Shown here: positions 34,618 through 42,691 of the stretch, piece after piece | Position numbering within the stretch: the first letter of the stretch is position 1 | Layout of the letters: each line of letters begins with the position of its first letter | Assembly: GCA_964625885.1 (NCBI GenBank) | Contig: CAZVBM010000003.1 | Span: forward strand, 11,087 to 75,086 | Source: CAZRIZ01 sp964625885 | GTDB lineage: Bacteria; Patescibacteriota; Saccharimonadia; Saccharimonadales; Saccharimonadaceae | Reading direction: 5' to 3' | Length of the DNA stretch: 64,000 nucleotides | Made by a program: the position numbers and the translations under genes | Notes under the pieces: model-generated | Told to the model about the DNA's origin: nothing | The model's input: only the letters and a program-made list of their open reading frames with translations | Databases searched by the model: none

Positions 34618-35676
34618 GTGGTTAAAGAGCAAAGACGCAAGGTTTCGTTATTATTCAAAAGCAAGAACAAGAGCCTGGTTGAGTCGGATCAGCGCATAAC
34701 TAATGATACCATAGAGGATTTTCGCCAAGGTGTTATCGAGAAGGGGCGGCGGTTTAAATATCCAATTCAGTACGAACGTCATAAGGTGGTTATTAACGCT
34801 AGTATCGTAGCACTCCTAGCTCTGATTGCCCTGGTGTCGCTTACTTGGTGGGGGCTTTATCGTTCTAATGCCGATAACTTAATATTATTCAAGCTAACTC
34901 AGGTCCTACCCATACCGATTGGAAAGATCGACGAAGAGAATGTCAGCTATGGCGATTATTTGGCGCAATATCGTAGCTCGCTGCATTATTACCAAACTAA
35001 GGAGGGGTTGCCGTCCGATGAAGACTCTCTTGGTGAGTTAAAAAATCAGTTTCGAAATCAGGCTTATGTTAACGCCGCTAAGGTGGCTTTTGCTAAGAAG
35101 TTGGCTGCCAAGGAGGGTGTTTCTCTTACGGAAGAAGAGAGGAGCGCTGATATTGACAGTAAGCTTAATTACGGAGGGAGTCAGCTTTCCAGGGAGGCCT
35201 ATGATGAGATTATGATGCAGAACTACGGCCTAAATCGTAGTGAGTATGAGCGCCTATTTGTTAATAATCCGCTGCTGGTTCGTAAACTAATGTTTGCAAT
35301 TGATGACAGTGCGCGCTCATTGGCGGAAGAATTAGCGTCGAAGTTGGCGGCCGATGGGTCTAACTTTGAAGCTCTGGCGGAAGAGTATGGTAATGGTCGA
35401 GTGATAGTCTCTGATTCTGGTTTAGTAAAACATGCCAACAGTGATGGTGGCCGCTCTAAGGTGGCGCTCTCGCTAGACGTGAATGGTGTCGCTGGCCCCA
35501 TTGCCTCTACTGACTCTAACGGGTATTATTTTGTGAGACTAATCTCTAAGAACGATTCAACTTTACGCTACCAGTCGATTTTAGTTCCGCTGGTAGAGTT
35601 TAGTAAGCGGTTTGATGCTATTAAGAACAGTGATCAAAATCGGGTATACGCTAATATAGAAGTAAAATTTGATTGA
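34618..35676 (+). CDS. Membrane-anchored parvulin-like peptidyl-prolyl isomerase (PrsA/SurA type)
   Basis: 352 residues, GTG start with GAAGGAAA upstream. Cytoplasmic basic N-terminus (~60 residues), one membrane helix at about 61-84, a SurA-type N-domain rich in helices, and a parvulin-like segment (FEALAEEYGN ... SDSGLVKHANSDGG ... VAGPIASTDSNGYYFVRLI) at about 255-320. A likely extracytoplasmic foldase for secreted proteins. It is preceded by tRNA-Arg and ends before a bidirectional terminator. Confidence 0.75.
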   Translation: MVKEQRRKVSLLFKSKNKSLVESDQRITNDTIEDFRQGVIEKGRRFKYPIQYERHKVVINASIVALLALIALVSLTWWGLYRSNADNLILFKLTQVLPIPIGKIDEENVSYGDYLAQYRSSLHYYQTKEGLPSDEDSLGELKNQFRNQAYVNAAKVAFAKKLAAKEGVSLTEEERSADIDSKLNYGGSQLSREAYDEIMMQNYGLNRSEYERLFVNNPLLVRKLMFAIDDSARSLAEELASKLAADGSNFEALAEEYGNGRVIVSDSGLVKHANSDGGRSKVALSLDVNGVAGPIASTDSNGYYFVRLISKNDSTLRYQSILVPLVEFSKRFDAIKNSDQNRVYANIEVKFD

Positions 35677-35705
35677 TTATCGAAATGTCATTTAGACGGT
35701 CGCAA

Positions 35706-35745
35706 AAGAAAAAATCGCCACTTAGCTAGGTGCCGATTTTTTCTT
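35706..35745. terminator. Bidirectional terminator (foldase gene / tRNA-Asp)
   Basis: AAGAAAAAATCG (35706-35717) pairs perfectly with CGATTTTTTCTT (35734-35745); T-rich on both strands. Its 3' edge touches the CCA end of tRNA-Asp. Confidence 0.88.
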
Positions 35746-35822
35746 GGCGGGTCCGACCAGATTCGAACTGGCGGTCTCCTCCGTGACAGGGAGGCGTGAT
35801 AGGCCAACTTCACTACGGACCC
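35745..35822 (-). tRNA. tRNA-Asp (anticodon GTC)
   Basis: Minus strand: acceptor GGGTCCG/CGGACCC, anticodon stem CCTCC/GGAGG with loop CTGTCAC, T-loop TTCGAAT, discriminator G and encoded CCA. Confidence 0.94.
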
Positions 35823-35894
35823 AAGACTGGTTTATAATAGCAAACTTATTGCTTAATTGCAACTTTACACCTAAACCAGTATAATTTTAACTAT

Positions 35895-35970
35895 GCCGCC
35901 GTAGCTCAGTTGGTAGAGCGACGCATTCGTAACGCGTAGGTCATCAGTTCAATCCTGATCGGTGGCTCCA
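35895..35970 (+). tRNA. tRNA-Thr (anticodon CGT)
   Basis: Acceptor GCCGCCG/CGGTGGC, D-arm GCTC/GAGC, anticodon loop TTCGTAA, T-arm ATCAG/CTGAT, discriminator T and encoded CCA. The first pair below the anticodon loop is A-C. The last A of CCA is the first base of the ATG of the next ORF. Its UCCA end matches the bulge of the T-box-like leader of thrS. Confidence 0.94.
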
Positions 35971-36350
35971 TGTTTATGCAAAAGAAGCAAAATATAAATT
36001 TACTCCGTCAAATTTCAGAGAATAGGGCCTTCTATTTGGGAATGTCATTATTGGTTTTGTTTGGTGGAGCTTTCATTTTATACACTCTATTTTTGGTTAA
36101 TGCTAGTGATGCCTTTGTTTGGTCAAGGTATAGTCACTTCGGTGTTACTCACTTTTATCGCGACAAATGGTATTATTTCTATGCCTGGCCGCTATTTGGC
36201 GTTATTGTAACTACATTCCATTCCGTTCTGGCTAATCAGAGCTTTAAACGTGGCAAGAGCCGGCTGGCTAGACTAATTATCTTTGCGGCTATTACGATCA
36301 TAATTTCGGCTTTTCTGGTGGTCAGTAACATAATAAGGCTCCCAAAATAA
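35970..36350 (+). CDS. Small multi-pass membrane protein of unknown function
   Basis: 126 residues (124 if it starts at ATG 35976) with three hydrophobic segments, about residues 22-44, 70-88 and 102-121. The frame begins inside the CCA of tRNA-Thr, with no Shine-Dalgarno site, and ends 3 bp before the glycosyltransferase gene, so the two are probably one unit. The start at 35976 would be left as a near-leaderless mRNA after 3' processing of the tRNA. Family not recognised. Confidence 0.7.
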   Translation: MFMQKKQNINLLRQISENRAFYLGMSLLVLFGGAFILYTLFLVNASDAFVWSRYSHFGVTHFYRDKWYYFYAWPLFGVIVTTFHSVLANQSFKRGKSRLARLIIFAAITIIISAFLVVSNIIRLPK

Positions 36351-36353
36351 TAA

Positions 36354-37973
36354 ATGGCACAGCCTTCACTTAAGCAAGATTTTGATATACCAGTTAGCAG
36401 AAGTGTTTTTTACCGACTATTTGAGATTCTGCCGGGATTTTTATCCCTGACCATGGTGGCGTTAGCGTTCATCTTGTCAGCCATCAATCCGCTATGGGGC
36501 TCAATTTATATATTAGCTGTTATCATAGTAGTCTTTATCAAAGGTTTGTCACTGATAGCTAACTCTTGGTTGGGGTTTCGTGCTATGAGGCGGGCCGCAT
36601 TAGTGGACTGGCGTCAGAGACTATTTGATTTAGAGAGCAGTAGGCCCTTTCATGAAGACGGGACAGAATACTGCCATTCTGATCACTTACAGAACATTAA
36701 AGACTACCAGAGCCATCCTAGGTTCTATCCAAGAGTGGCTGATATTTATCATCTGGTAATAATTGCTGCCTACAACGAAACTGCCGATGTGTTGGCGCCA
36801 ACGGTTCAGAGCCTTATAAATTCGAGTTTTGATAAGAGTCGAATGATAGTTTGTTTGGCCTATGAGGAGCGTGGTGGCGCTCCAATGCGCAAGACGGCCC
36901 TGGCTGTTACTAAGAGATATAAGAAATACTTCTATGATTTTTTGGCTGTTGAGCACCCCCGTGATATACCGGATGAAATAGTTGGTAAGGGTGGTAATAT
37001 TACCTTTGCTGGTCGCGAAATGAGCCGATATTTGCATCAGCACAAAATAAAATCTGACAACGTGATCACCACGACGCTGGATGCCGACAACCGGCCATAC
37101 CAAACGTACTTTGACTACGTTGCCTATGAATTTATCACTCGGCGCAATCGTCAGAACCTGGCTTTTCAGCCTGTTGCGTTGTTTCTGAATAATATTTGGG
37201 ACACTCCAGCTCCAGTGCGAGTTAGTGCCGCGGGCGACTCGGTTTTTAACACCGTTAATACAGCCAGAACTCACAAGATCCGTAATTTTGCTGCTCACTC
37301 ACAGCCGATGGCAACGCTCGAAAAGATGGACTTTTGGAGCGTTCGAACGATAGTTGAGGACGGTCATCAATATTGGCGCAGCTTCTTTTTCCTTGGTGGT
37401 CAGTACGATATTGTTCCAATCCGCGTGCCAATCTATCAAGACGCCGTCCTGTCTAGTGGCTATTATAAGACTCTCGCTGATCGCTTTGTTCAGGTTAGAA
37501 GATGGGCTTATGGAGCCTCCGATGTGCCGTATGTGGCAGAGATGATTCGCCGTCATCACAAGAGCGTGCCATTAGCAGAAGCGATTTATAAATTTTTTGA
37601 TCTTTTAGAGGGTCATGTTACTTGGTCATCAACGGCCATAGTAGTTCTGCTTGGCGGGTGGATCCCGTTATTGTTTGGTCGAGGAGATAATGTATTCGTA
37701 CACCAGTTACCATTTACGATATCAGTCATCCAGACTGTCGCCATTGTTGGCATAGTATCTACAATTATCTTATTCTTTCAAACCCTGCCGATTCGTCCTG
37801 GTCGCTATAATAAGTGGCGTACTGTGTCGATGTGGCTTCAATGGGCGATTTATCCGGTTACGGCCTTCTTTTATGGCTCAGCCGCTGCTTTCTATTCTCA
37901 GATGCGCTTAATGCTTGGCAAATATCTGACCAAGTTTGATGTTACAGATAAGAACACTGTAATAAAAGATTAA
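36354..37973 (+). CDS. Membrane-bound family 2 glycosyltransferase
   Basis: 539 residues. Two membrane helices at about 26-70, a GT-A domain with VIIAAYNET, the D-x-D motif in TTTLDADNRP and the QVRRWAYG box (the Q/R-x-x-R-W type motif of processive GT2 enzymes), and three or more membrane helices after residue 420. This layout is that of cellulose synthase-like or related polysaccharide synthases; sugar and product unknown. It follows a small membrane protein that may be its partner. Confidence 0.8.
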   Translation: MAQPSLKQDFDIPVSRSVFYRLFEILPGFLSLTMVALAFILSAINPLWGSIYILAVIIVVFIKGLSLIANSWLGFRAMRRAALVDWRQRLFDLESSRPFHEDGTEYCHSDHLQNIKDYQSHPRFYPRVADIYHLVIIAAYNETADVLAPTVQSLINSSFDKSRMIVCLAYEERGGAPMRKTALAVTKRYKKYFYDFLAVEHPRDIPDEIVGKGGNITFAGREMSRYLHQHKIKSDNVITTTLDADNRPYQTYFDYVAYEFITRRNRQNLAFQPVALFLNNIWDTPAPVRVSAAGDSVFNTVNTARTHKIRNFAAHSQPMATLEKMDFWSVRTIVEDGHQYWRSFFFLGGQYDIVPIRVPIYQDAVLSSGYYKTLADRFVQVRRWAYGASDVPYVAEMIRRHHKSVPLAEAIYKFFDLLEGHVTWSSTAIVVLLGGWIPLLFGRGDNVFVHQLPFTISVIQTVAIVGIVSTIILFFQTLPIRPGRYNKWRTVSMWLQWAIYPVTAFFYGSAAAFYSQMRLMLGKYLTKFDVTDKNTVIKD

Positions 37974-38030
37974 TATACTCTAATAGAGAGCCTACGAGCG
38001 GCGTCTTTCAAGTGAGGCTGTGTCTAGTTC

Positions 38031-38147
38031 CTAGTGGAGTTGCTTGTTGCTTAAAGATTGTCTTAAATCTTGCCAAGACATGTCATACTCAAAGAATAGC
38101 TTAAATTCATCAAGCTGCTGATTTTGACTAGTGTTGAGCGACTTCAT
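38031..38147 (-). CDS. 38-codon leaderless small ORF with consensus promoter
   Basis: Reads M-K-S-L-N-T-S on the minus strand and ends L-H-stop; it includes a D-E-F-K-L-F-F-E-Y-D segment and W-Q-D-L-R-Q, acidic and amphipathic with one Trp. What makes it notable is upstream: TTGACA, 17 bp, TATAAT, then 7 nt to ATG. A 12-bp perfect palindrome fills the spacer. The surrounding ~570 bp between the glycosyltransferase gene and thrS has no other protein gene. No family recognised; the product may be a small regulatory or toxic-type peptide, but that is speculation. Confidence 0.55.
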   Translation of the reverse strand: MKSLNTSQNQQLDEFKLFFEYDMSWQDLRQSLSNKQLH

Positions 38148-38154
38148 GCCTCTA

Positions 38155-38183
38155 ATTATAGCACTAGTGCTTATTTTTGTCAA
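38155..38183 (-). promoter_or_regulatory. Consensus promoter with palindromic operator-like site
   Basis: Minus strand: TTGACA (38183-38178), 17-bp spacer, TATAAT (38160-38155), both boxes perfect. The spacer contains AGCACTAGTGCT, a perfect 12-bp palindrome touching the -10 box, the classic place for a repressor dimer. Confidence 0.75.
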
Positions 38184-38275
38184 GCGAACATGATTGGTGC
38201 GGTTATATCACCAATGACATATTTTCTACTTTTCACGTAAAAAATATTGGTGGAAAACTTTTTAAAACTGTGGGT

Positions 38276-38319
38276 AAAATAAAAATCCCTCTTTGCTAAA
38301 CAGCTTAGTAAAGAGGGAT
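38276..38319 (-). terminator. Terminator of tRNA-Val
   Basis: Minus strand: ATCCCTCTTT with AAAGAGGGAT arms (38310-38319 and 38285-38294), then TTTTTATTTT. The stem begins at the CCA end of the tRNA. Confidence 0.85.
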
Positions 38320-38395
38320 GGTGGGCGATAAAGGACTTGAACCTTTAACCTCATCCACGTCAAGGATGCGCTCTAGCCAATTGAGCTAATCGCCC
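38319..38395 (-). tRNA. tRNA-Val (anticodon GAC)
   Basis: Minus strand: acceptor GGGCGAT/ATCGCCC, D-arm GCTC/GAGC, anticodon stem CATCC/GGATG with loop TTGACGT, T-loop TTCAAGT, encoded ACCA. Confidence 0.93.
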
Positions 38396-38442
38396 ATAAC
38401 GAAGCTATTTTAGCAGACTTAGATGTTTTTTTCAATTTTTAG

Positions 38443-38451
38443 TGGTATAAT
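38443..38451 (+). promoter_or_regulatory. Extended -10 promoter of the thrS leader
   Basis: TGGTATAAT; -35 not convincing. Predicted start near 38458, giving a ~160 nt leader before thrS. Confidence 0.65.
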
Positions 38452-38457
38452 TGTGAC

Positions 38458-38602
38458 TGATTGAGATGGTGTCTACCAAACACCGGAGTCCCCGAAGCCA
38501 CATCTGGGTAAAATGTGAAAAAAGAGAGCTCTGTTTAGTCAGAGAAGTCCGGTGGAACCGCCCGTATGGGTCCGAACGCGCAAATTTTTGCGTATTTTTT
38601 AT
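38458..38602 (+). promoter_or_regulatory. T-box-like tRNA-sensing leader of thrS
   Basis: Parts visible in order: (1) AGAT/ATCT closing pairs (38464-38467, 38502-38505) around a hairpin GGTGT/ACACC whose 7-nt loop CTACCAA shows the Thr codon ACC at 38475-38477 followed by a purine, as in a specifier loop; (2) a CTCTG/CAGAG hairpin (38529-38533, 38540-38544); (3) GGTGGAACCGC at 38551-38561, matching the T-box consensus core, in an antiterminator-shaped fold: CGG, a TGGAACC bulge, GCCC, a GTAT loop, GGGT, CCG; (4) a short hairpin ACGC...GCGT followed by TATTTTTT (38576-38600). The bulge TGGA pairs with the UCCA end of tRNA-Thr. Stem I is much shorter than in Bacillus, nearer the ultrashort type. 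Confidence 0.72.
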
Positions 38603-38617
38603 TTAAGGAGAGGCTTT

Positions 38618-40423
38618 ATGAATCAAAAACAATCAGAATTAGAACAAATGCATCATAGCTTAGCCCATATTATGGCGGCAGCGATAAGTCAGTTGTGGAC
38701 TGAGGCTCAATTTGGTGTTGGCCCAGCGGTCAATGATGGTTTTTATTACGACATATATATACCCGGCAAGACTTTGGGCGAATCTGATTTGGCTAAAATT
38801 GAAAAAAGGATGCGTAAGATTATTACTCAAAAGCTTCCGTTTGAGCATCGCGAGGTTTCGATTAAGGAGGCGGTTGACTGGGCGAAGCAGGCTGGTCAAA
38901 GCCTGAAAATCGAATTACTTAATGATTTGGAGCAATTTGGTACCACTGTTGAGCATGATATTAAACAAGGCGCTAAATCTGAGAGTGCAAACTCTGTAAC
39001 TCTTTACCAACTCGGTGGTTATGTAGACCTTTGTCGTGGACCTCATGTTAAGGACAGTTCAAAAGTTGGCGCCTTTAAATTAACCCGTATTTCTGGGGCG
39101 TTTTGGCGTGGTGACGAAACTAAGCAACAAATGCAAAGAATTTATGGTGTAGCCTTTGCTACTCAGGCAGAATTAGATCAGTATCTAAAACAACAGGAGG
39201 AGGCGCGCTTACGCGATCACCGTAAATTGGGTCAAGAATTAGACCTGTTTACTACTTCCGATCTGGTTGGCTCTGGCTTACCAATGTTTACGCCAAGAGG
39301 TACTGTATTGCGCGAAAAGTTATCGGGATTAACTAATCAGGAACGCGAGAAATTTGGTTTTCAGAAAGTCTGGACGTCAAATATTACCAAGAATGAACTT
39401 TATAAGAAGTCTGGTCACTGGGATAAATTTGGTGACGAGCTATTCTTGGTAAAGAGTCAAGAGACTAGCGATCAATTTGTCTTAAAACCAATGAATTGCC
39501 CACACCATGCTCAAATTTATGCCGCCACACCACGTAGCTACAAAGATCTGCCGGTGCGCTATATTGAAACAACCACAGACTATCGCGACGAGAAAAGCGG
39601 TGAGCTGGGCGGTTTAAGTCGGGTGCGGGCCTTAACGCAAGACGACAGCCATGATTTTTGTCGACCAGATCAAATTGGTGAAGAAGTAGATAATCTCATT
39701 AATGTTGCTCGCAAGGTCTATGGCATATTTGGCATGGAGTTGCGCGCTCGCCTCAGCTATCGCGATAGTAGTGATGCTTATTTGGGCGATATGAAGCTTT
39801 GGGAGTCTAGCCAGGCGATGATAAAAGAGATGGCAATAGCTAATAAGCTAGACTTCTACGAGGCAGAAGGCGAAGCGGCTTTTTATGGTCCAAAGATTGA
39901 TTTTATGGCAAAAGACGCCTTGGGGAGAGAGCATCAGGTGGCGACGGTCCAGTTAGATTTTGTACAACCTGAGCGTTTTGAGCTGGAATACATTGATAAA
40001 GATGGCTCAGCTCAAAGGCCAGTTATGATTCATTGCGCTATTTTGGGATCAATTGAGCGATTTCTGAGTGTCTTCATTGAGCATACGGCTGGCTGGTTTC
40101 CTTTTTGGTGTGCCCCAGAGCAAATCAGGGTGCTAACTATTAATGACTCGGTTAATGATTATGTTGATCAAATTGTTGATGTATTGGAGTCGGTGGTGCT
40201 GGATGAGCCTCTGGCTTTTAACAAACTTCGCTATTCTGTTGACAATCGCAACGAGAGCTTGGGCAAGAAAATACGCGAGGCGACCAGAATGAAGATCCCC
40301 ATGCAGGTCATAGTCGGCCCTAAGGACGCGGCTGAACGTCAAGTTAGCTTGCGCATTAAGGATCAGACAAGAGTTCTGGCGTTGTCTGAGCTAGCAGGCT
40401 TCCTAAAGAGTCAGACTAGGTAG
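38618..40423 (+). CDS. thrS: Threonyl-tRNA synthetase lacking the TGS domain
   Basis: 601 residues from ATG 38618 with AAGGAGAGG upstream; an upstream in-frame ATG lies inside the leader. The protein starts directly at the editing (N2) domain: MHHSLAHIMAAAI (H-x3-H) and YVDLCRGPHV (C-x3-H). The catalytic class II core has motif 2 TTDYRDEKSGELGGLSRVRALTQDD, the zinc ligands (MNCPHH, and the H in VMIHCAILGSIERF), and a C-terminal anticodon-binding domain. Usual ThrS has about 640 residues with an N-terminal TGS domain, absent here. Expression is probably set by the T-box-like leader. Confidence 0.96.
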   Translation: MNQKQSELEQMHHSLAHIMAAAISQLWTEAQFGVGPAVNDGFYYDIYIPGKTLGESDLAKIEKRMRKIITQKLPFEHREVSIKEAVDWAKQAGQSLKIELLNDLEQFGTTVEHDIKQGAKSESANSVTLYQLGGYVDLCRGPHVKDSSKVGAFKLTRISGAFWRGDETKQQMQRIYGVAFATQAELDQYLKQQEEARLRDHRKLGQELDLFTTSDLVGSGLPMFTPRGTVLREKLSGLTNQEREKFGFQKVWTSNITKNELYKKSGHWDKFGDELFLVKSQETSDQFVLKPMNCPHHAQIYAATPRSYKDLPVRYIETTTDYRDEKSGELGGLSRVRALTQDDSHDFCRPDQIGEEVDNLINVARKVYGIFGMELRARLSYRDSSDAYLGDMKLWESSQAMIKEMAIANKLDFYEAEGEAAFYGPKIDFMAKDALGREHQVATVQLDFVQPERFELEYIDKDGSAQRPVMIHCAILGSIERFLSVFIEHTAGWFPFWCAPEQIRVLTINDSVNDYVDQIVDVLESVVLDEPLAFNKLRYSVDNRNESLGKKIREATRMKIPMQVIVGPKDAAERQVSLRIKDQTRVLALSELAGFLKSQTR

Positions 40424-40430
40424 GCTTCTA

Positions 40431-41333
40431 GTGGAGGACGATTCTAACAACAAATCTAGCCCTAATCTACCACTAGTTGTTATCTTAGGGCCGACCGCAA
40501 GTGGTAAGACAGCCTTGTCAATTAGGGTGGCTAAGACATTGGGTGGCGAGATAATCTCAGCTGATTCAAGAGCGGTTTACAGACATCTAGACATCGGAAC
40601 GGCTAAACCCACTCTGGAGGAGCGTGATGGGGTGCCACACTGGGGTATAGACCTAGTTAATCCAAACGAGAGGTATTCAGTGGCTGATTTTCAAAGATAC
40701 GCCAAGGCAAAGATTTCTGAAATCCGCTCTAGGGGAAAGATGCCATTCTTGGTGGGCGGGACCGGGCTGTACATTGACTCGGTTATTTTTGACTACAAAC
40801 TGATTAATGGTGCGGAGTATGGCCAGGAGCGGCAAAAATACGATAGCTTATCACTCGAGGAGCTCTGGGCATATTGTGAGAAAAACAACATAGTACTGCC
40901 AGAGAACTGGAAGAATCGTCGATATGTCATAAATCAAATAATTAGGGCTGGGAGAGTGCATTCACGTCGTCGCAGTATTATTGACAACTGCTTGGTGTTC
41001 GGTATTAAGACAGATGCTGACCTGTTAAAACGGCGTGTTTCGGATCGAGCTGAGAAGATGTTTAGGTCCGATATAATCGGAGAGGCAAAAAGATGTGGTC
41101 AAAGATATGGCTGGGATAATGAGTCAATGACTGGCAATATCTACCCGATTGTGCGGCAGTATATCGAGGGTGTGATTGGATTAGAGCAAGCGATTGAATC
41201 ATTTAGGCAGGCGGATTGGCGGTTAGTGAAGAGGCAGTTAACTTGGTTTAAACGTAACCTATTTATAGAGTGGGTTACGCTTTCTGACGCTGAAGAAAAA
41301 ATTATCCAAAAAGTTTCAAGTATGTTAATATAA
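40431..41333 (+). CDS. miaA: tRNA dimethylallyltransferase
   Basis: 300 residues, GTG start 7 bp after thrS. Adds a dimethylallyl group to A37 of tRNAs reading UNN codons. P-loop GPTASGKT (about 19-26), ISADSRAVYRHLDIGTAKPT, YSVADFQRYA, VGGTGLYIDSV, then RRYVINQIIRAGR and a C-terminal RQLTWFKRN motif. Co-transcription with thrS is likely. Confidence 0.95.
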   Translation: MEDDSNNKSSPNLPLVVILGPTASGKTALSIRVAKTLGGEIISADSRAVYRHLDIGTAKPTLEERDGVPHWGIDLVNPNERYSVADFQRYAKAKISEIRSRGKMPFLVGGTGLYIDSVIFDYKLINGAEYGQERQKYDSLSLEELWAYCEKNNIVLPENWKNRRYVINQIIRAGRVHSRRRSIIDNCLVFGIKTDADLLKRRVSDRAEKMFRSDIIGEAKRCGQRYGWDNESMTGNIYPIVRQYIEGVIGLEQAIESFRQADWRLVKRQLTWFKRNLFIEWVTLSDAEEKIIQKVSSMLI

Positions 41334-41337
41334 AGAC

Positions 41338-42006
41338 ATGGCAAAGAAGCCGCAAAACACTATAAAAAACCTGTTCGGCTCTACAACTAGAATAAAGCTT
41401 TTAGAGCTGTTCTTTACTAATTTTGATAAATATTATTATGTCCGAGAGATAACTCGCCTTATCGGCGAGCAAATTAATTCTGTTCGACGTGAGTTGGCCA
41501 ATCTAGAGCAGATTGGTGTTGTTAAAAAGACAGAGAGGGACAACAAGGTGTATTATCGGGCTGATCAGAAGTTTCGCTATTATGTGGCCTTTGCGATGAT
41601 ATTTGACGAGAACTTTGATCATCAGAGTTTGTCTAGGAGTACAATTCGTGAGCTTGAGAAAGAGGCGAACGTCGCTCCGCAACCCATTGATGACAAGCTT
41701 GATTGGCAGAAGGTTGTAGCTAAGAGCGACGACTATCTCCAGGTGGCAATTCTAGCCGGAAGATTGGTGCCTGATTCTGAGTCAGAGATTGATATGTTAC
41801 TGGTTGGCGATAATTCCGAGCGAAAAATATCAACCTGGGCGGCTATTGCTGAAAAAGCTCATGGTAGTGGATTAGCTTATAGTATCGTGTCATTCGATGA
41901 GTTTGCTTATCGTCATAGTATTCGCGATAAGTTTGTGATGCAAGTATTAGCCGGTCCGCACGTAGTGATAAAAGATACCACAGGAACAATTGAGGAAGAG
42001 GAATAA
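41338..42006 (+). CDS. Winged-helix regulator with degenerate nucleotidyltransferase-like domain
   Basis: 222 residues. N-terminal ArsR/MarR-like winged helix (TRIKLLELFFTNFDKYYYVREITRLIGEQINSVRRELANLEQIGVVKK, broken here only by family spacing) and a C-terminal domain resembling a MNT/Pol-beta-like nucleotidyltransferase (LQVAILAGRLVPDSESEIDMLLVGD), where the catalytic G-S is absent. This domain pair occurs in many archaeal and CPR regulators. It lies 4 bp after miaA and 2 bp before the metallo-beta-lactamase-fold gene. The target is unknown. Confidence 0.75.
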   Translation: MAKKPQNTIKNLFGSTTRIKLLELFFTNFDKYYYVREITRLIGEQINSVRRELANLEQIGVVKKTERDNKVYYRADQKFRYYVAFAMIFDENFDHQSLSRSTIRELEKEANVAPQPIDDKLDWQKVVAKSDDYLQVAILAGRLVPDSESEIDMLLVGDNSERKISTWAAIAEKAHGSGLAYSIVSFDEFAYRHSIRDKFVMQVLAGPHVVIKDTTGTIEEEE

Positions 42007-42008
42007 AA

Positions 42009-42647
42009 ATGATAGAGATTGAATATTTTGGTGGCAATTGTGTAAAGATAGCTTCCAGAGAGCAGGTTATGGTTGTTGATCCTAAGCGTTCGGTTTTTGG
42101 TTTAACAGACGTTCCGTCCGATGGCTCAATCGAACTGAGCACGGAGACTCGCTTAGCTACGCGTAATAATAAGGCTTTTTTGCAGATTGATGGTCCTGGT
42201 GAGTATGAGGTGGCGGATTTTTCGGTACGGGGTTTTCCAGCCAATCGTCAGACTGATTTTAACAACGAGCAGTCCGTGACTAACTATGCTATCAGCGGTG
42301 ACGGAATTAATATCGTTTTGATTGGCAATATTGCCAACGAATTAAGCGAGGCTCAGCTGGAAGAGTTGGGGGTGGCGGATATATTGATCATACCAGTTGG
42401 CGGCGGTGGCTACACCCTTGATGCTAAAACTGCTGGTGATATCGCCACTAAGATAGATCCAAAGATAGTAATTCCTATTCACTACCAGCACGATGGCTTA
42501 AAATATGAAGTTCCTCAAGACGATTTCAATCAGTTTGCTAACGAGCTGGGTACGCCGATTCAAGAGATTGACAAATATAAAATTAAAAAAGTCGATGCCC
42601 TGCCAGAGGCACTCGAGATAGTTAAGCTAAAGTTAAAACTCAAATAA
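42009..42647 (+). CDS. Metallo-beta-lactamase-fold protein without the HxHxDH motif
   Basis: 212 residues resembling the UPF0173/UlaG-like branch: a start of IEYFGGNCVKIASREQVMVVDP (where active enzymes have G-H-S/A), GEYEVADFSVRG, and VIPIHYQHDG near residue 158, the late His strand. The central metal-binding HxHxDH is missing, so the protein is probably not an active hydrolase, or uses a different site. It is the last gene of the thrS-miaA run and stops at a strong terminator. Confidence 0.7.
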   Translation: MIEIEYFGGNCVKIASREQVMVVDPKRSVFGLTDVPSDGSIELSTETRLATRNNKAFLQIDGPGEYEVADFSVRGFPANRQTDFNNEQSVTNYAISGDGINIVLIGNIANELSEAQLEELGVADILIIPVGGGGYTLDAKTAGDIATKIDPKIVIPIHYQHDGLKYEVPQDDFNQFANELGTPIQEIDKYKIKKVDALPEALEIVKLKLKLK

Positions 42648-42661
42648 GGAGTAGGCTAATA

Positions 42662-42691
42662 AAAATAAGCTCCATTTCTGGAGCTTATTTT
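42662..42691. terminator. Bidirectional terminator between the MBL-fold gene and rpmB
   Basis: A perfect 13-bp stem AAAATAAGCTCCA with its complement (42662-42674, 42679-42691), loop TTTC; A/T tracts on both sides. Confidence 0.94.
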
